From NCBI GenBank assembly GCA_937880335.1, contig CALFLJ010000198.1:1-12207 (forward strand): a stretch of 12,207 bases of DNA, given 5' to 3'. The position numbers were made by a program, and so were the translations under genes. The first letter of the stretch is position 1. The number at the start of each line of letters is the position of its first letter. A model generated the notes under the pieces. The model saw nothing but the letters and a program-made list of their open reading frames with translations, ran no database searches and had not been told where the DNA came from. Source of the DNA: an uncultured Succinatimonas sp. Lineage in GTDB: Bacteria; Pseudomonadota; Gammaproteobacteria; Enterobacterales; Succinivibrionaceae. Below, in pieces: positions 1 through 7,343 of the stretch.

Positions 1-81
1 TAAAACGACAATATCTTTATCTGTTTTTGCAGCTTCCATTAAGACGTTGCAGATCATCTGCTTATTTGCAATATTAGCCAT
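1..81 (-). CDS. Transketolase C-terminal subunit (partial, only the N-terminus in window)
   Basis: Only the first 27 codons are visible; the gene runs off the left edge. The peptide begins MANIANKQMICNVLMEAA and continues to DKDIVVL, the way pyrimidine-binding (C-terminal) subunits of split transketolases begin. The ATG lies 2 bp after the stop of the N-terminal subunit and is preceded by a textbook Shine-Dalgarno GGAGG with a 7-nt spacer, located inside the end of the upstream gene, so start and coupling are clear. In two-subunit transketolases this chain carries the pyrimidine and C-terminal domains and completes the thiamine diphosphate site at the dimer interface. Identity rests on a short peptide plus its position after the N-subunit. 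Confidence 0.8.
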   Translation of the reverse strand, partial: MANIANKQMICNVLMEAAKTDKDIVVL

Positions 82-83
82 TT

Positions 84-908
84 TTAATCCTCCAAAGCTC
101 TCTCTTTTAAGTCCTTCATAATAGCCTCATATTCCTCAGCTGTTGGAACATGATGATGCCATGAGGCTTTGTTTTCCATTACTAAAGAGCCTTTACCCTT
201 GATGGTATTAGCAATTAATACAGTAGGTTTTCCTTTAATTACACGTGCTTCTTCAAAGGCATAGAGTAGTTGTTCAATATCATTACCGTCGTTTACAGAA
301 ATAACATGCCATCCAAAGGATGCCCATTTACGAGCTAAATCGTCTAAGGCCATAACATCTTCAGTAGATCCTGAGATTTGCAAACGGTTTCTATCAACTA
401 CAGCACAGAGATTATCTAGTTTGTAGTTAGCAGCTGACATAGCTCCTTCCCAAACAGAGCCCTCAGCCTGCTCACCATCCCCCATCACAACGTAGACGCG
501 GTTATCAGATTTATTCATTCTCTCAGCAATAGCCATACCCACAGCTACCGGAAGTCCGTGACCTAGTGCTCCTGAGTTCATCTCAATGCCAGGTAGCTTG
601 TTGTTAGGATGACCTATAAATTGTGAGCCAAATTTACTAAATTCCTTAATTACAGTTTCAATAGGGAAGAAGCCTTTTTCAGCTAAAACAGCATAAAGAC
701 TTTCAACAGAATGACCTTTGCTCATAATAAAGTGGTCATGGTTTTTAGTACCAAAATTTTCTACACTTATATTCATCTCTTTAAAATAAAGTGCAACTAA
801 AGTATCCATGATAGACATATCGCCACCAATATGGCCGCCTTTACCGGCGACAATCATATCAACTACGTCTTGTCTTAATTTATAAGCTAATTGTTTTAAA
901 TTTTTCAT
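84..908 (-). CDS. Transketolase N-terminal (TPP pyrophosphate-binding) subunit
   Basis: A 274-residue protein with the features of the N-terminal half of a split transketolase. Seen: GHIGG at residues 25-29, KGHS at 64-67, GALGHGLP at 113-120, the thiamine diphosphate motif starting GDG at 143-145 and ending in VDRN (Asn174), and a C-terminal NTIKGKG...WHHH segment (234-253). Classical transketolases are about 650 residues; half-size chains paired with a C-subunit are common in sugar loci of bacteria. The partner follows after 2 bp. The ATG is 6 bp after the isomerase stop, with GGAG in the isomerase's last codons. By family it should transfer two-carbon ketol units between phosphosugars in the cytoplasm. 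Placement after an ABC pentose transporter and an isomerase suggests a dedicated enzyme, possibly apulose-4-phosphate transketolase-like (inference), rather than the housekeeping pentose-phosphate enzyme. Confidence 0.9.
   Translation of the reverse strand: MKNLKQLAYKLRQDVVDMIVAGKGGHIGGDMSIMDTLVALYFKEMNISVENFGTKNHDHFIMSKGHSVESLYAVLAEKGFFPIETVIKEFSKFGSQFIGHPNNKLPGIEMNSGALGHGLPVAVGMAIAERMNKSDNRVYVVMGDGEQAEGSVWEGAMSAANYKLDNLCAVVDRNRLQISGSTEDVMALDDLARKWASFGWHVISVNDGNDIEQLLYAFEEARVIKGKPTVLIANTIKGKGSLVMENKASWHHHVPTAEEYEAIMKDLKERALED
89..93 (-). promoter_or_regulatory. Strong Shine-Dalgarno of the transketolase C-subunit
   Basis: GGAGG read on the minus strand, 7 nt before the ATG at 81, embedded in the last codons of the N-subunit gene (Leu-Glu-Asp-stop). 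It fixes the start of the partial gene and indicates balanced synthesis of the two subunits. Confidence 0.8.
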
Positions 909-914
909 AAATTC

Positions 915-2318
915 TTATTCTCCACGCAGATAGGCTTTTACATCTTCTTCGATAGGATCATATAGATCGGCTTTAATACCTAAGTATTTGCAGGCCTCAT
1001 AAAGTACCGGTACTACATCCTCATAAACACCTACACAGTGATGGATGTAAGGACCTGTAACAATCTTCTCTTCAAGACGTTTGATGTTTTGTACCTCAAC
1101 CCACATATAGGTACCTAAGATCTTAGGACCATCACAGGTTTTAGCATTACCTAAAAGTAGGGAGTATTCGCCGTTATCGCCATCAAAGCGAGTTAAGGTT
1201 AATTTATCACCAGCCTTAGCTAGAGCTGATAGTGACCCTTCATCTGAAAAAGCGATAGGGCATGTAAGTTCAGGTTTTTCTTGAGCAATGGATACAGGCC
1301 ATGGACCACAATGCTGTAAAAGTTCACCATTTGGATTGTCAGGGTGACGTACTGTCCAGTCGGCAAAGAAACTACGGCTTCTATTCATAACTGCAGCCTC
1401 AGCGATTAAAGCTGTAATTGCGCCGTGAATATCTGTTTCACATACAACAGGAATACCTAAATCATTCAAGATTGCGTTAGCTGCACATGGCATGATGCCA
1501 AGCTCGCCTTGTAAGGCAGTCCAGCACTGAATAGCACCAGCCTGACAGCCATATTTTTCAATCAGGTTCTTCATGGCCTTAGCTAATGCTGCTACAGTTT
1601 CAACCTTATTTGGATTTATCTTAATTATGGTATTATCCATGAGGAATTGTAATTCTTCTTTTGCCTCATGAGCATTTAAGATCTTTTTAACCTCAGTTAT
1701 AAGTTCAGGCAATGGTACAGGAGAGAGCTGAATATTGAACTTCTCTAAAAGCTCTCCTTCGTTGCACATAGTAGTCCAGAAATCGAAAGGACGTGGCCCC
1801 ATCTGAAGAATTCTGATGTTTTTAAAGGTCTTAACTACGTTACATACGGCCATAAAGTCACGTAGTCCTCTTTCAAAGACAGGATCTGATAAACGGCAGT
1901 TTGTAAGATAGGTAAATTTAACCTGGAAGCGACGTAAGACCTTGCCTGTGGCAAAAAGACCGCACTGTGTATCACGTAGACGTCTTCCGTCAGGCAGAGG
2001 ACGCTCATCAAGAGGACCCCATAAGAGTACCGGCAGATTTAACTCTTTTGCAAGACGTGCACAAACATATTCTGTACCAAAGTTGCAATGAGCTAAGATA
2101 ATTCCATCAACTTTTTCCTTACGGAATTTGTCGGCAATTTTCTTTACATCCTCATCTGCAAATAATAATCCTTCAGCGTTTATATCCTTGATATCAACAA
2201 AGTCGATACCTAACTGAGTTAGTCTCTGTGCTGTAAGATCACGATACTTTAATGCATCAGGGGCGCTGAATACACTTCTACGGGTTGGAACAAATCCTAA
2301 TTTAATATGTGCGGTCAT
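915..2318 (-). CDS. L-fucose/L-arabinose isomerase-family sugar isomerase (COG2407 type)
   Basis: A 467-residue cytosolic protein resembling the L-fucose isomerase-related family, which interconverts aldoses and ketoses with a divalent metal. Seen: an N-terminal Rossmann-like part with ILAHCNFGTEY (74-84) and LLWGPLDERPL (98-108), a central GAIQCWTALQGELG with Glu272, ETDIHGA with Asp296, and a C-terminal HHCVG with His426/427. Glu, Asp and His in this order are the metal ligands of L-fucose isomerase. True fucose isomerase is near 590 residues, so this shorter branch need not act on fucose. The gene lies 24 bp after the EIIA gene, with GGAG 9 nt before the ATG, and is followed by the split transketolase. 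I infer that it converts the imported pentose to a ketopentose; D-apiose to apulose is one candidate. The substrate cannot be read from sequence. Confidence 0.82.
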   Translation of the reverse strand: MTAHIKLGFVPTRRSVFSAPDALKYRDLTAQRLTQLGIDFVDIKDINAEGLLFADEDVKKIADKFRKEKVDGIILAHCNFGTEYVCARLAKELNLPVLLWGPLDERPLPDGRRLRDTQCGLFATGKVLRRFQVKFTYLTNCRLSDPVFERGLRDFMAVCNVVKTFKNIRILQMGPRPFDFWTTMCNEGELLEKFNIQLSPVPLPELITEVKKILNAHEAKEELQFLMDNTIIKINPNKVETVAALAKAMKNLIEKYGCQAGAIQCWTALQGELGIMPCAANAILNDLGIPVVCETDIHGAITALIAEAAVMNRSRSFFADWTVRHPDNPNGELLQHCGPWPVSIAQEKPELTCPIAFSDEGSLSALAKAGDKLTLTRFDGDNGEYSLLLGNAKTCDGPKILGTYMWVEVQNIKRLEEKIVTGPYIHHCVGVYEDVVPVLYEACKYLGIKADLYDPIEEDVKAYLRGE

Positions 2319-2342
2319 ATTTAAAAACTCCAGAATATATTT

Positions 2343-2822
2343 TTATTTTGTTACGTATCTCATGCAAACTGTGTGAGCTGCAGTAGCAGGTCCATTTTGC
2401 AAGGTTAAACGTTTAATTTTGTCATTTGAGCTTGAGGTAATTACAACAGGACTTGTGATGTCATAACCTCTGTCTTTTATAAATTTCCAGTCTACATGGG
2501 CTAAAAGCTCACCTGATGAAACTTTCTGTCCTACCTTAACGTGTTGAGTAAAACCCTCTCCATTTAAGGATACAGTTCCTATGCCTAGGTGGATTAAGAC
2601 CTCAATTCCGTCAAAACCTGTAATACCTAAGGTATGTTTCTGAGCACCAATGAAGGCTATGACTCCTGAAATTGGGGCAAATACCTCTGAGGATACGGGG
2701 ATGATGGCTATGCCATCACCTACAACCTTTCCTGCAAATATTGGCGAGTTTACGTCTGAGATAGGGATTATCTGTCCTGACATAGGAGCTAAAATCGGTT
2801 CTCCTTTAGGTGTAAAGAACAT
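2343..2822 (-). CDS. Stand-alone glucose-type PTS EIIA protein (Crr-like)
   Basis: A 159-residue, single-domain EIIA of the glucose family. Seen: APMSG (12-16), VGDGIAI (34-40), KHTLG with His63, and VLIHLGIGTV with His78. The two histidines are 15 residues apart, as His75 and His90 of E. coli EIIA-Glc, so His78 should be the phosphorylated residue. It begins directly at the beta domain (MFFTPKGEPILAPMSG) and lacks the amphipathic N-terminal helix that anchors E. coli EIIA-Glc to the membrane. The start has a good SD (GAGAGG, 7 nt upstream) overlapping the permease stop 12 bp away. No EIIB, EIIC, HPr or EI gene is nearby; its neighbours are an ABC permease and an isomerase. EIIA-Glc is known to bind MalK and other non-PTS permeases, so a regulatory role on this ABC transporter is plausible (inference). 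Confidence 0.92.
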   Translation of the reverse strand: MFFTPKGEPILAPMSGQIIPISDVNSPIFAGKVVGDGIAIIPVSSEVFAPISGVIAFIGAQKHTLGITGFDGIEVLIHLGIGTVSLNGEGFTQHVKVGQKVSSGELLAHVDWKFIKDRGYDITSPVVITSSSNDKIKRLTLQNGPATAAHTVCMRYVTK

Positions 2823-2834
2823 ATTTTCACCTCT

Positions 2835-3857
2835 CTATTTATTTTCGTTACGAGCCTGCAGAGCCATACGGGCCTGTAAGTTGCGTTGGTACTGATCGAT
2901 GATTACAGCTAATATGATAACTAAGCCTTTGATAATCATCTGCCAGAATTCAGATACGCCACACATAACCATACCGTCGGAGATAACACCGATGATGAAA
3001 GCACCTATTACGGTTCCTACAATAGTGCCAACACCACCCATAAGAGAGGTTCCGCCTAATACAGCAGCTGCAATGGCATTCATTTCCCAGGTATTACCTG
3101 TCATAGGGTGAGATGCAACTAACTGAGATGTGGCAATGATACCTACAATAGCAGCGCAGGCGCCTGAGAACATGTAAACTAAAATCTTATCCTTATCTAC
3201 ATGAACACCTGATAGACGAGAGGCTCTTTCGTTACCACCTATAGCCAGGATGTGCCAGCCAAAAGGTGTTTTACGTAAGATTACTGAGGCAATGATGGCA
3301 ATTATGATAAGAATGATAACGGCAACAGGTAATCCTGCTATATCGCGGCCGAATATTTCAAAACCTGTATTACCTAATGCCTCTTTACCAACTAAGTTAG
3401 GGAAGGTTGCACCTTGTGATGTTAAGTTAGCAGCACCGCGGGCAATATACATCATGCCTAAGGTGGCAATGAAAGGTGCTACAGCAAAACGGGTAATGAT
3501 AAGACCATTTATGGCTCCAACTATCACACCAATCATAATTGCTATTATGACAATAGTAGGGATGGTGAAGTAAATGGTATAGCCAAACAAGGTTAAGCCT
3601 TTGTTAATTAAAAGACCTGCTACCATGCCAGACAAACCAACAACAGAGCCTACAGAAAGATCGATGCCTCCGGTTACAAGAACATAGGTCATACCAATAC
3701 CTAAGATACCGTATAAGGCTACGTGCTTTGCTACAAGCAAAAGTGACTTACTTGTAAAAAAGGAATCACTGGCAAAGGAGAAGAAGATAACCAACAGGGT
3801 CAATACAATTAAAGTACGTCCCTTGAGTATTGTCATTATAAGATCATTTTTGTTCAT
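2835..3857 (-). CDS. Sugar ABC transporter permease (RbsC family)
   Basis: A 340-residue inner-membrane protein made almost entirely of hydrophobic segments, with the family signature TGGIDLSVGS at residues 62-71 and the conserved region AIAAAVLGGTSLMGG in the C-terminal third. RbsC of E. coli is about 320 residues; the C-terminus here has a charged tail (QRNLQARMALQARNENK). RbsC-type permeases form homodimers with the double ATPase to carry pentoses and related sugars inwards. It begins 24 bp after the ATPase gene with GGAG 9 nt before the ATG, and ends 12 bp before the EIIA gene. The family is clear; substrate depends on the binding protein, which looks pentose-specific. Confidence 0.93.
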   Translation of the reverse strand: MNKNDLIMTILKGRTLIVLTLLVIFFSFASDSFFTSKSLLLVAKHVALYGILGIGMTYVLVTGGIDLSVGSVVGLSGMVAGLLINKGLTLFGYTIYFTIPTIVIIAIMIGVIVGAINGLIITRFAVAPFIATLGMMYIARGAANLTSQGATFPNLVGKEALGNTGFEIFGRDIAGLPVAVIILIIIAIIASVILRKTPFGWHILAIGGNERASRLSGVHVDKDKILVYMFSGACAAIVGIIATSQLVASHPMTGNTWEMNAIAAAVLGGTSLMGGVGTIVGTVIGAFIIGVISDGMVMCGVSEFWQMIIKGLVIILAVIIDQYQRNLQARMALQARNENK

Positions 3858-3881
3858 AATAATAAGCTCCAGAATTCTTAA

Positions 3882-5417
3882 TTAAGCTTTGTGATGCCCT
3901 AAGTATGAGGCTTTAACAAGATTGTCCTGTGTAATGTCATCTCCGGTAAATTCGGCGGTTTTAATCCCGTTTGAAAGCACTACAATACGATCTGCAATTG
4001 CGATAATTTCCTCAAGTTCTGAGGATACGACAACTAAGGACACTCCTTTTTTCGCATATTGATAGATAAGCTTGAAGATTTCAGTCTTAGCACCTATATC
4101 AATACCGCGAGATGGCTCATCTAGGAGCATGATTGAAGGGTTTGTAAGAGCACCTTTTGCAAAGACTACCTTTTGCTGATTACCACCTGATAGTGAAAGA
4201 ATTGGTAGATCCTTATTAGCAACTTTAATGTGTACCTCATCAATCATGCTATCAACAGCATCACCTTCTTTCTTGTTATCAATTAAACCTATAGAGTTTG
4301 TATATTTACCGATATTAGAGAGTGCTGTGTTTTTATCAATGCTCATAGTTTGAATTAGGCCGTCACGCTGACGATCTTCAGGCAGCCAGGCGAAACCCTG
4401 AGCAATTTGATCTGGAACTGAACCTACGGTAATTTCCTTACCATTTAAAATTATCTTGCCTGTATGATTTGGGCGCATACCCATAATGCATTCAAATATT
4501 TCAGAACGTCCTGCACCTAAAAGGCCGTAAACACCTAAAACCTCACCTTTGTGCAGATCAAATGAAACTTTATTTAAAAGATATCCTCCTCCATTTTTAG
4601 GCAAGGTAAGATCTTTTACTTCCAATACCTTAGGAGTCTTATCCCAATCTACAGCGACGTCGCGTTTGGGATAGGATTTACCCTCACCTACCATCTGCTT
4701 TACGATCCAAGGTACATCAATATCTTTGACCTTTGCCTCAGCTACAAGCTTACCGTCGCGGAAAATGGTTACATAATCACCAATACGCATAAGTTCTTCT
4801 AGGCGGTGTGAAATGTAAACAATCGAGATTCCCGATGCTGTAAGCTCACGCATAATGTTAAATAGTACGTCAACTTCCTGCTCGGACAATGATGAGGTCG
4901 GCTCATCCATGATTAAAATCTTTAAATTAGGGATAAGCAGGTTACGGGCAATTTCGATCATTTGCTGCTGACCTACACGCAGATCTCCAACTAAGGTGTC
5001 AGGATCAATTGGGTAGTTAAGGCGATCTAAAACCTGCTTTGCAAGCTTTCGATGTTCTGCATCATCAAGGAAACCTCCTTTAGTACGTTCTGTTGACATA
5101 AAGAGGTTCTGGAAAACTGTTAAGTTAGGGAAAAGACATAGCTCCTGATGGATAATGGCTATACCTTCTTTTCTTGCATCTACTGTTGAATTAAACTCAA
5201 CCTCACGCCCTTGTAAAAAAAGTTTGCCTGCAGATTGCTTTTCAATACCAGCGATAATGCGCATTAGGGTGGATTTACCGGCTCCATTTTCCCCAATTAA
5301 GACGTTAACCTTGCCACGCTTGATATCAAAAGAGACTTGATCTAAGGCCTTTGTGCCAGGATAAATCTTATCGATTTTCTCAGCATGCAGGTAGATTTCT
5401 TCTTTGACTTCGTTCAT
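3882..5417 (-). CDS. Sugar ABC transporter ATP-binding protein with two ATPase domains (RbsA family)
   Basis: A 511-residue tandem ATPase. Domain 1: Walker A GENGAGKST (42-50), signature-like LRVGQQQ (146-152), Walker B ILIMDEP (167-173), switch His204. Domain 2: degenerate Walker A GLLGAGRSE (298-306), good signature LSGGNQQ (409-415), Walker B LLDEP (431-435), and Ser-Ser instead of the switch histidine (VVVSSE). The impaired second site is normal for RbsA/MglA/AraG proteins, not damage. Length matches RbsA (about 500). It powers the permease encoded next. The ATG is 9 bp after the DUF2291 stop and its SD (AGGA) overlaps that stop, indicating translational coupling. Confidence 0.95.
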   Translation of the reverse strand: MNEVKEEIYLHAEKIDKIYPGTKALDQVSFDIKRGKVNVLIGENGAGKSTLMRIIAGIEKQSAGKLFLQGREVEFNSTVDARKEGIAIIHQELCLFPNLTVFQNLFMSTERTKGGFLDDAEHRKLAKQVLDRLNYPIDPDTLVGDLRVGQQQMIEIARNLLIPNLKILIMDEPTSSLSEQEVDVLFNIMRELTASGISIVYISHRLEELMRIGDYVTIFRDGKLVAEAKVKDIDVPWIVKQMVGEGKSYPKRDVAVDWDKTPKVLEVKDLTLPKNGGGYLLNKVSFDLHKGEVLGVYGLLGAGRSEIFECIMGMRPNHTGKIILNGKEITVGSVPDQIAQGFAWLPEDRQRDGLIQTMSIDKNTALSNIGKYTNSIGLIDNKKEGDAVDSMIDEVHIKVANKDLPILSLSGGNQQKVVFAKGALTNPSIMLLDEPSRGIDIGAKTEIFKLIYQYAKKGVSLVVVSSELEEIIAIADRIVVLSNGIKTAEFTGDDITQDNLVKASYLGHHKA

Positions 5418-5426
5418 TTTGAGATC

Positions 5427-6068
5427 CTACTTAACTAAAAGTTCAACCGGGGTGATTTGCAATAAGCCCTTACGACCTACAGTAAAGCAACCAACAAATT
5501 CAACTTCCTTATTTAAAAGGTTCTTCATATCTAATTTAGAGAGAATGTCACGGGTGATTAACTCATGGAATGCAACTGAAACCTGAGCCCACTCAATCTG
5601 ATTTTTGTAATCCTTATAGGAGATAAGACTTATAGAATCACGAACTGCAGATCCTTTGAAAACAGGTCCTATTTGTAGTCTGACCTTTATACCATCCTCA
5701 AGATTTGGCACCTTTACTGATAGATATCCTGCTCTTAACTTGTCTTTTACTAAATCTATTGTGCCCTGACCTTTGACTATAAAAGACAATTCACCACTGT
5801 CTCCCATAGAATAGTGGCCGTATTTACCTGCTACAGATGCAAAATCACCTTTAGCCTCAGAAACTAAAGTATTTAAATCAACTGCATTCTTTTCAAAATA
5901 TTCTTTTGCATTATTTGTCCAGAAATTTGTAGCCTCATCAGTTGGGTTAAATGCAACCTCACCTGTTAAGATTGCCTCCTGACCTTCTTTAACTACAGTT
6001 GCTGAAAAACCTGCATAAAGTACTACCACAGCGGCAAAGGCCAGAGAAATAAGACTCTTTTTTTGCAT
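5427..6068 (-). CDS. DUF2291-family exported protein of a sugar ABC operon
   Basis: A 213-residue protein starting with Lys-Lys and one hydrophobic segment (about residues 6-26), then a soluble, probably periplasmic domain. I recognise it as DUF2291-like from its overall pattern and its fixed place between a ribose-type binding protein and its ATPase. Although some family members are described as lipoproteins, there is no cysteine near the end of this signal segment, so it is either an uncleaved N-terminal anchor or an ordinary signal peptide. No catalytic motif is visible. Function is unknown; co-transcription with the transporter suggests an accessory role in uptake. The ATG follows GGAG at 6 nt; 114 bp with a strong hairpin separate it from the binding-protein gene. 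Confidence 0.75.
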   Translation of the reverse strand: MQKKSLISLAFAAVVVLYAGFSATVVKEGQEAILTGEVAFNPTDEATNFWTNNAKEYFEKNAVDLNTLVSEAKGDFASVAGKYGHYSMGDSGELSFIVKGQGTIDLVKDKLRAGYLSVKVPNLEDGIKVRLQIGPVFKGSAVRDSISLISYKDYKNQIEWAQVSVAFHELITRDILSKLDMKNLLNKEVEFVGCFTVGRKGLLQITPVELLVK

Positions 6069-6150
6069 AGTGTGCTCCGTGTTTTAGGATAAAAATACCC
6101 TGGCCTAAAAAAATAGGCTTGTTTACTATTTGATTTTAAAGGGAAGTTTT

Positions 6151-6174
6151 AGGATGCCGCAGGAGCGGCATCCT
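6151..6174 (-). promoter_or_regulatory. Intercistronic hairpin after the binding-protein gene
   Basis: Perfect 10-bp inverted repeat AGGATGCCGC / GCGGCATCCT around a 4-nt loop, starting 8 nt after the binding-protein stop. It is one of the most GC-rich stretches in this AT-rich window. In the transcribed direction it is followed by TAAAACTTCCC, not a U-tract, so it should not terminate efficiently. It probably protects the upstream mRNA from 3' exonucleases and raises binding protein over membrane components. Confidence 0.75.
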
Positions 6175-6182
6175 TTTAATTG

Positions 6183-7139
6183 TTATTTGGTTAAAGCAAA
6201 GTCATTTAAGTTCTTAGCGTTATCAATGGTGATGATTTCACAATCGATAAGTTGCTTTTCACTCTTGCCAGTTGAGCCTGTCTTTAAGTACTGATCTGCC
6301 TGACGTACAGCCATTTCAGCAATTAAAGCTGCAGGTTGCATTGCAGTTGCTGTCATATTGCCTGCTAAAATTTCATCACGAGCATCATTTGAGCCGTCAA
6401 CACCGATAATCTTAAGCTGTTTGCCGGCTGCCTTAATTGCAGCTGCTGCGCCTACAGCCATGTTATCGTTGCCGGAAATTACACCTTTAAGATCTGGATA
6501 GGACTGTAAGATGGTCTCCATCTTCTGATAAGCTAAGTTCTGATCCCAGTTGGCAGTCTGAACTGCAACCATCTTCATATCAGGATACTGATCGATTACC
6601 TCGTGGAAGGCTGTAGAGCGAGTTTGAGCATTAGTGTCAGAGTCGATACCCATAAGCTCAGCGTACTGACCTTCTTCTTCCATGGCTTCAACGAAGATTT
6701 CAGCAGCTCCCTTTGCACCCTGATAGTTGTTAGCTACAATCTGAGCTATAGCTATACCTTGCTCATTTATTTCACGGTCAATTAAGAAAGTAGGGATTTT
6801 ATTGTCAGCTGCGCGTTTTACTGCAGATACAGTAGCATCAGCACCAGCGTTATCGCAGATGATTGCAGCTGCTTTATCAGAGATGGCAGTTTCAAAGAGT
6901 TCTGACTGTTTTACAGGACTATCGTCATGAGATACCATCTTAACCTGATAGCCTAATTCAGATGCTGTCTTTGCTGCAACTTCAGCTTCGGTCTTAAAGA
7001 ATGGATTTGAGTGAGATGGGGTAATAATGTACATAATATTACTGCCGCCACCTGGAAGAGCTGGAGCATCGGCCATAGCAGAGAAAGAGGCTGCACTCAT
7101 TACCATTGCAAAAGCTGCGCACATCTTAGTTAATTTCAT
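6183..7139 (-). CDS. Periplasmic pentose-binding protein of an ABC transporter (RbsB-like)
   Basis: A 318-residue protein with a Sec signal peptide (MKLTK, hydrophobic core, Ala-Met-Ala at 21-23, likely cleaved before Asp24). Comparing with E. coli ribose-binding protein from memory, most ligand residues are kept: Asn45, Phe47, Phe48 (NPFF), Asn97, Asp121-Arg122, Arg174, Asn224 (GNDNMA), Asp248 (GVDGS) and Gln268. Two aromatic positions differ: Trp198 for the Phe in DFDR, and Val247 for the Phe in GFDG. This supports a ribose-like pentose or close analogue as ligand. The start has AAGGAG 6 nt before the ATG. It is first in its operon, after a terminator and a leader of about 340 bp with a candidate regulated promoter. 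Ligand identity remains inferred. Confidence 0.92.
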   Translation of the reverse strand: MKLTKMCAAFAMVMSAASFSAMADAPALPGGGSNIMYIITPSHSNPFFKTEAEVAAKTASELGYQVKMVSHDDSPVKQSELFETAISDKAAAIICDNAGADATVSAVKRAADNKIPTFLIDREINEQGIAIAQIVANNYQGAKGAAEIFVEAMEEEGQYAELMGIDSDTNAQTRSTAFHEVIDQYPDMKMVAVQTANWDQNLAYQKMETILQSYPDLKGVISGNDNMAVGAAAAIKAAGKQLKIIGVDGSNDARDEILAGNMTATAMQPAALIAEMAVRQADQYLKTGSTGKSEKQLIDCEIITIDNAKNLNDFALTK

Positions 7140-7192
7140 CGTTTACTCCTTAAGAAGGTGTATGTTTGTAAGTTTTTTTTTATTAGAAGGTA

Positions 7193-7208
7193 ATTCGCTA
7201 ATACGAAT
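7193..7208. promoter_or_regulatory. Third ATTCGC(T)AAT motif within an inverted repeat in the leader
   Basis: On the plus strand ATTCGCTAAT (7193-7202) matches ATTCGCAAAT at 7346-7355 in 9 of 10 bases. It also forms an inverted repeat ATTCG-N6-CGAAT. It lies about 20-25 bases downstream of the -10 box, where a bound regulator could repress or loop to the upstream copies. Operator function is inferred. Confidence 0.35.
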
Positions 7209-7226
7209 ATCCTTTCAACACTTGCA

Positions 7227-7232
7227 ATTATA
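7227..7232 (-). promoter_or_regulatory. Candidate -10 box (TATAAT) of the binding-protein/transketolase operon
   Basis: A perfect TATAAT on the minus strand, 87 bp before the ATG of the binding protein. At 16-18 bp spacing the upstream hexamers are CAAAAG/ACAAAA-like, a poor -35, which is typical for activator-dependent promoters. The adjacent AraC-family gene is the obvious candidate activator. Confidence 0.45.
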
Positions 7233-7343
7233 GTTAGTATGTAGTGTAGCTTTTGTCATTCTTTTGTATAAAATATCATAAATTTATTTTTTAAAGACTG
7301 AAATTTTAGCTTTAGATCGCAGTTTTGTTTTTTGAAAAAATAC

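Noticed and set aside
2650..3573. Plus-strand open frames opposite the EIIA and permease genes
   Set aside because: They mirror strongly supported minus-strand genes, show Ile/Met/Pro-rich low-complexity translations and have no family resemblance.
3882..5417. Damaged second ATPase domain in the ABC ATP-binding protein
   Set aside because: Degenerate Walker A and missing switch histidine in domain 2 are normal for RbsA-type proteins.
6000..6068. Lipoprotein signal in the DUF2291 protein
   Set aside because: No cysteine follows the hydrophobic segment, so no lipobox can be defended here.
6103..6118. GCCTA-N6-TAGGC hairpin upstream of the DUF2291 gene
   Set aside because: Only 5 bp with an A/T loop; too weak next to the strong hairpin at 6151-6174 to claim a function.
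6151..6174. Rho-independent terminator between binding protein and DUF2291 genes
   Set aside because: In the transcribed direction the stem is followed by TAAAACTTCCC, not a U-tract; the T-run lies on the other side, and no plus-strand gene is nearby.
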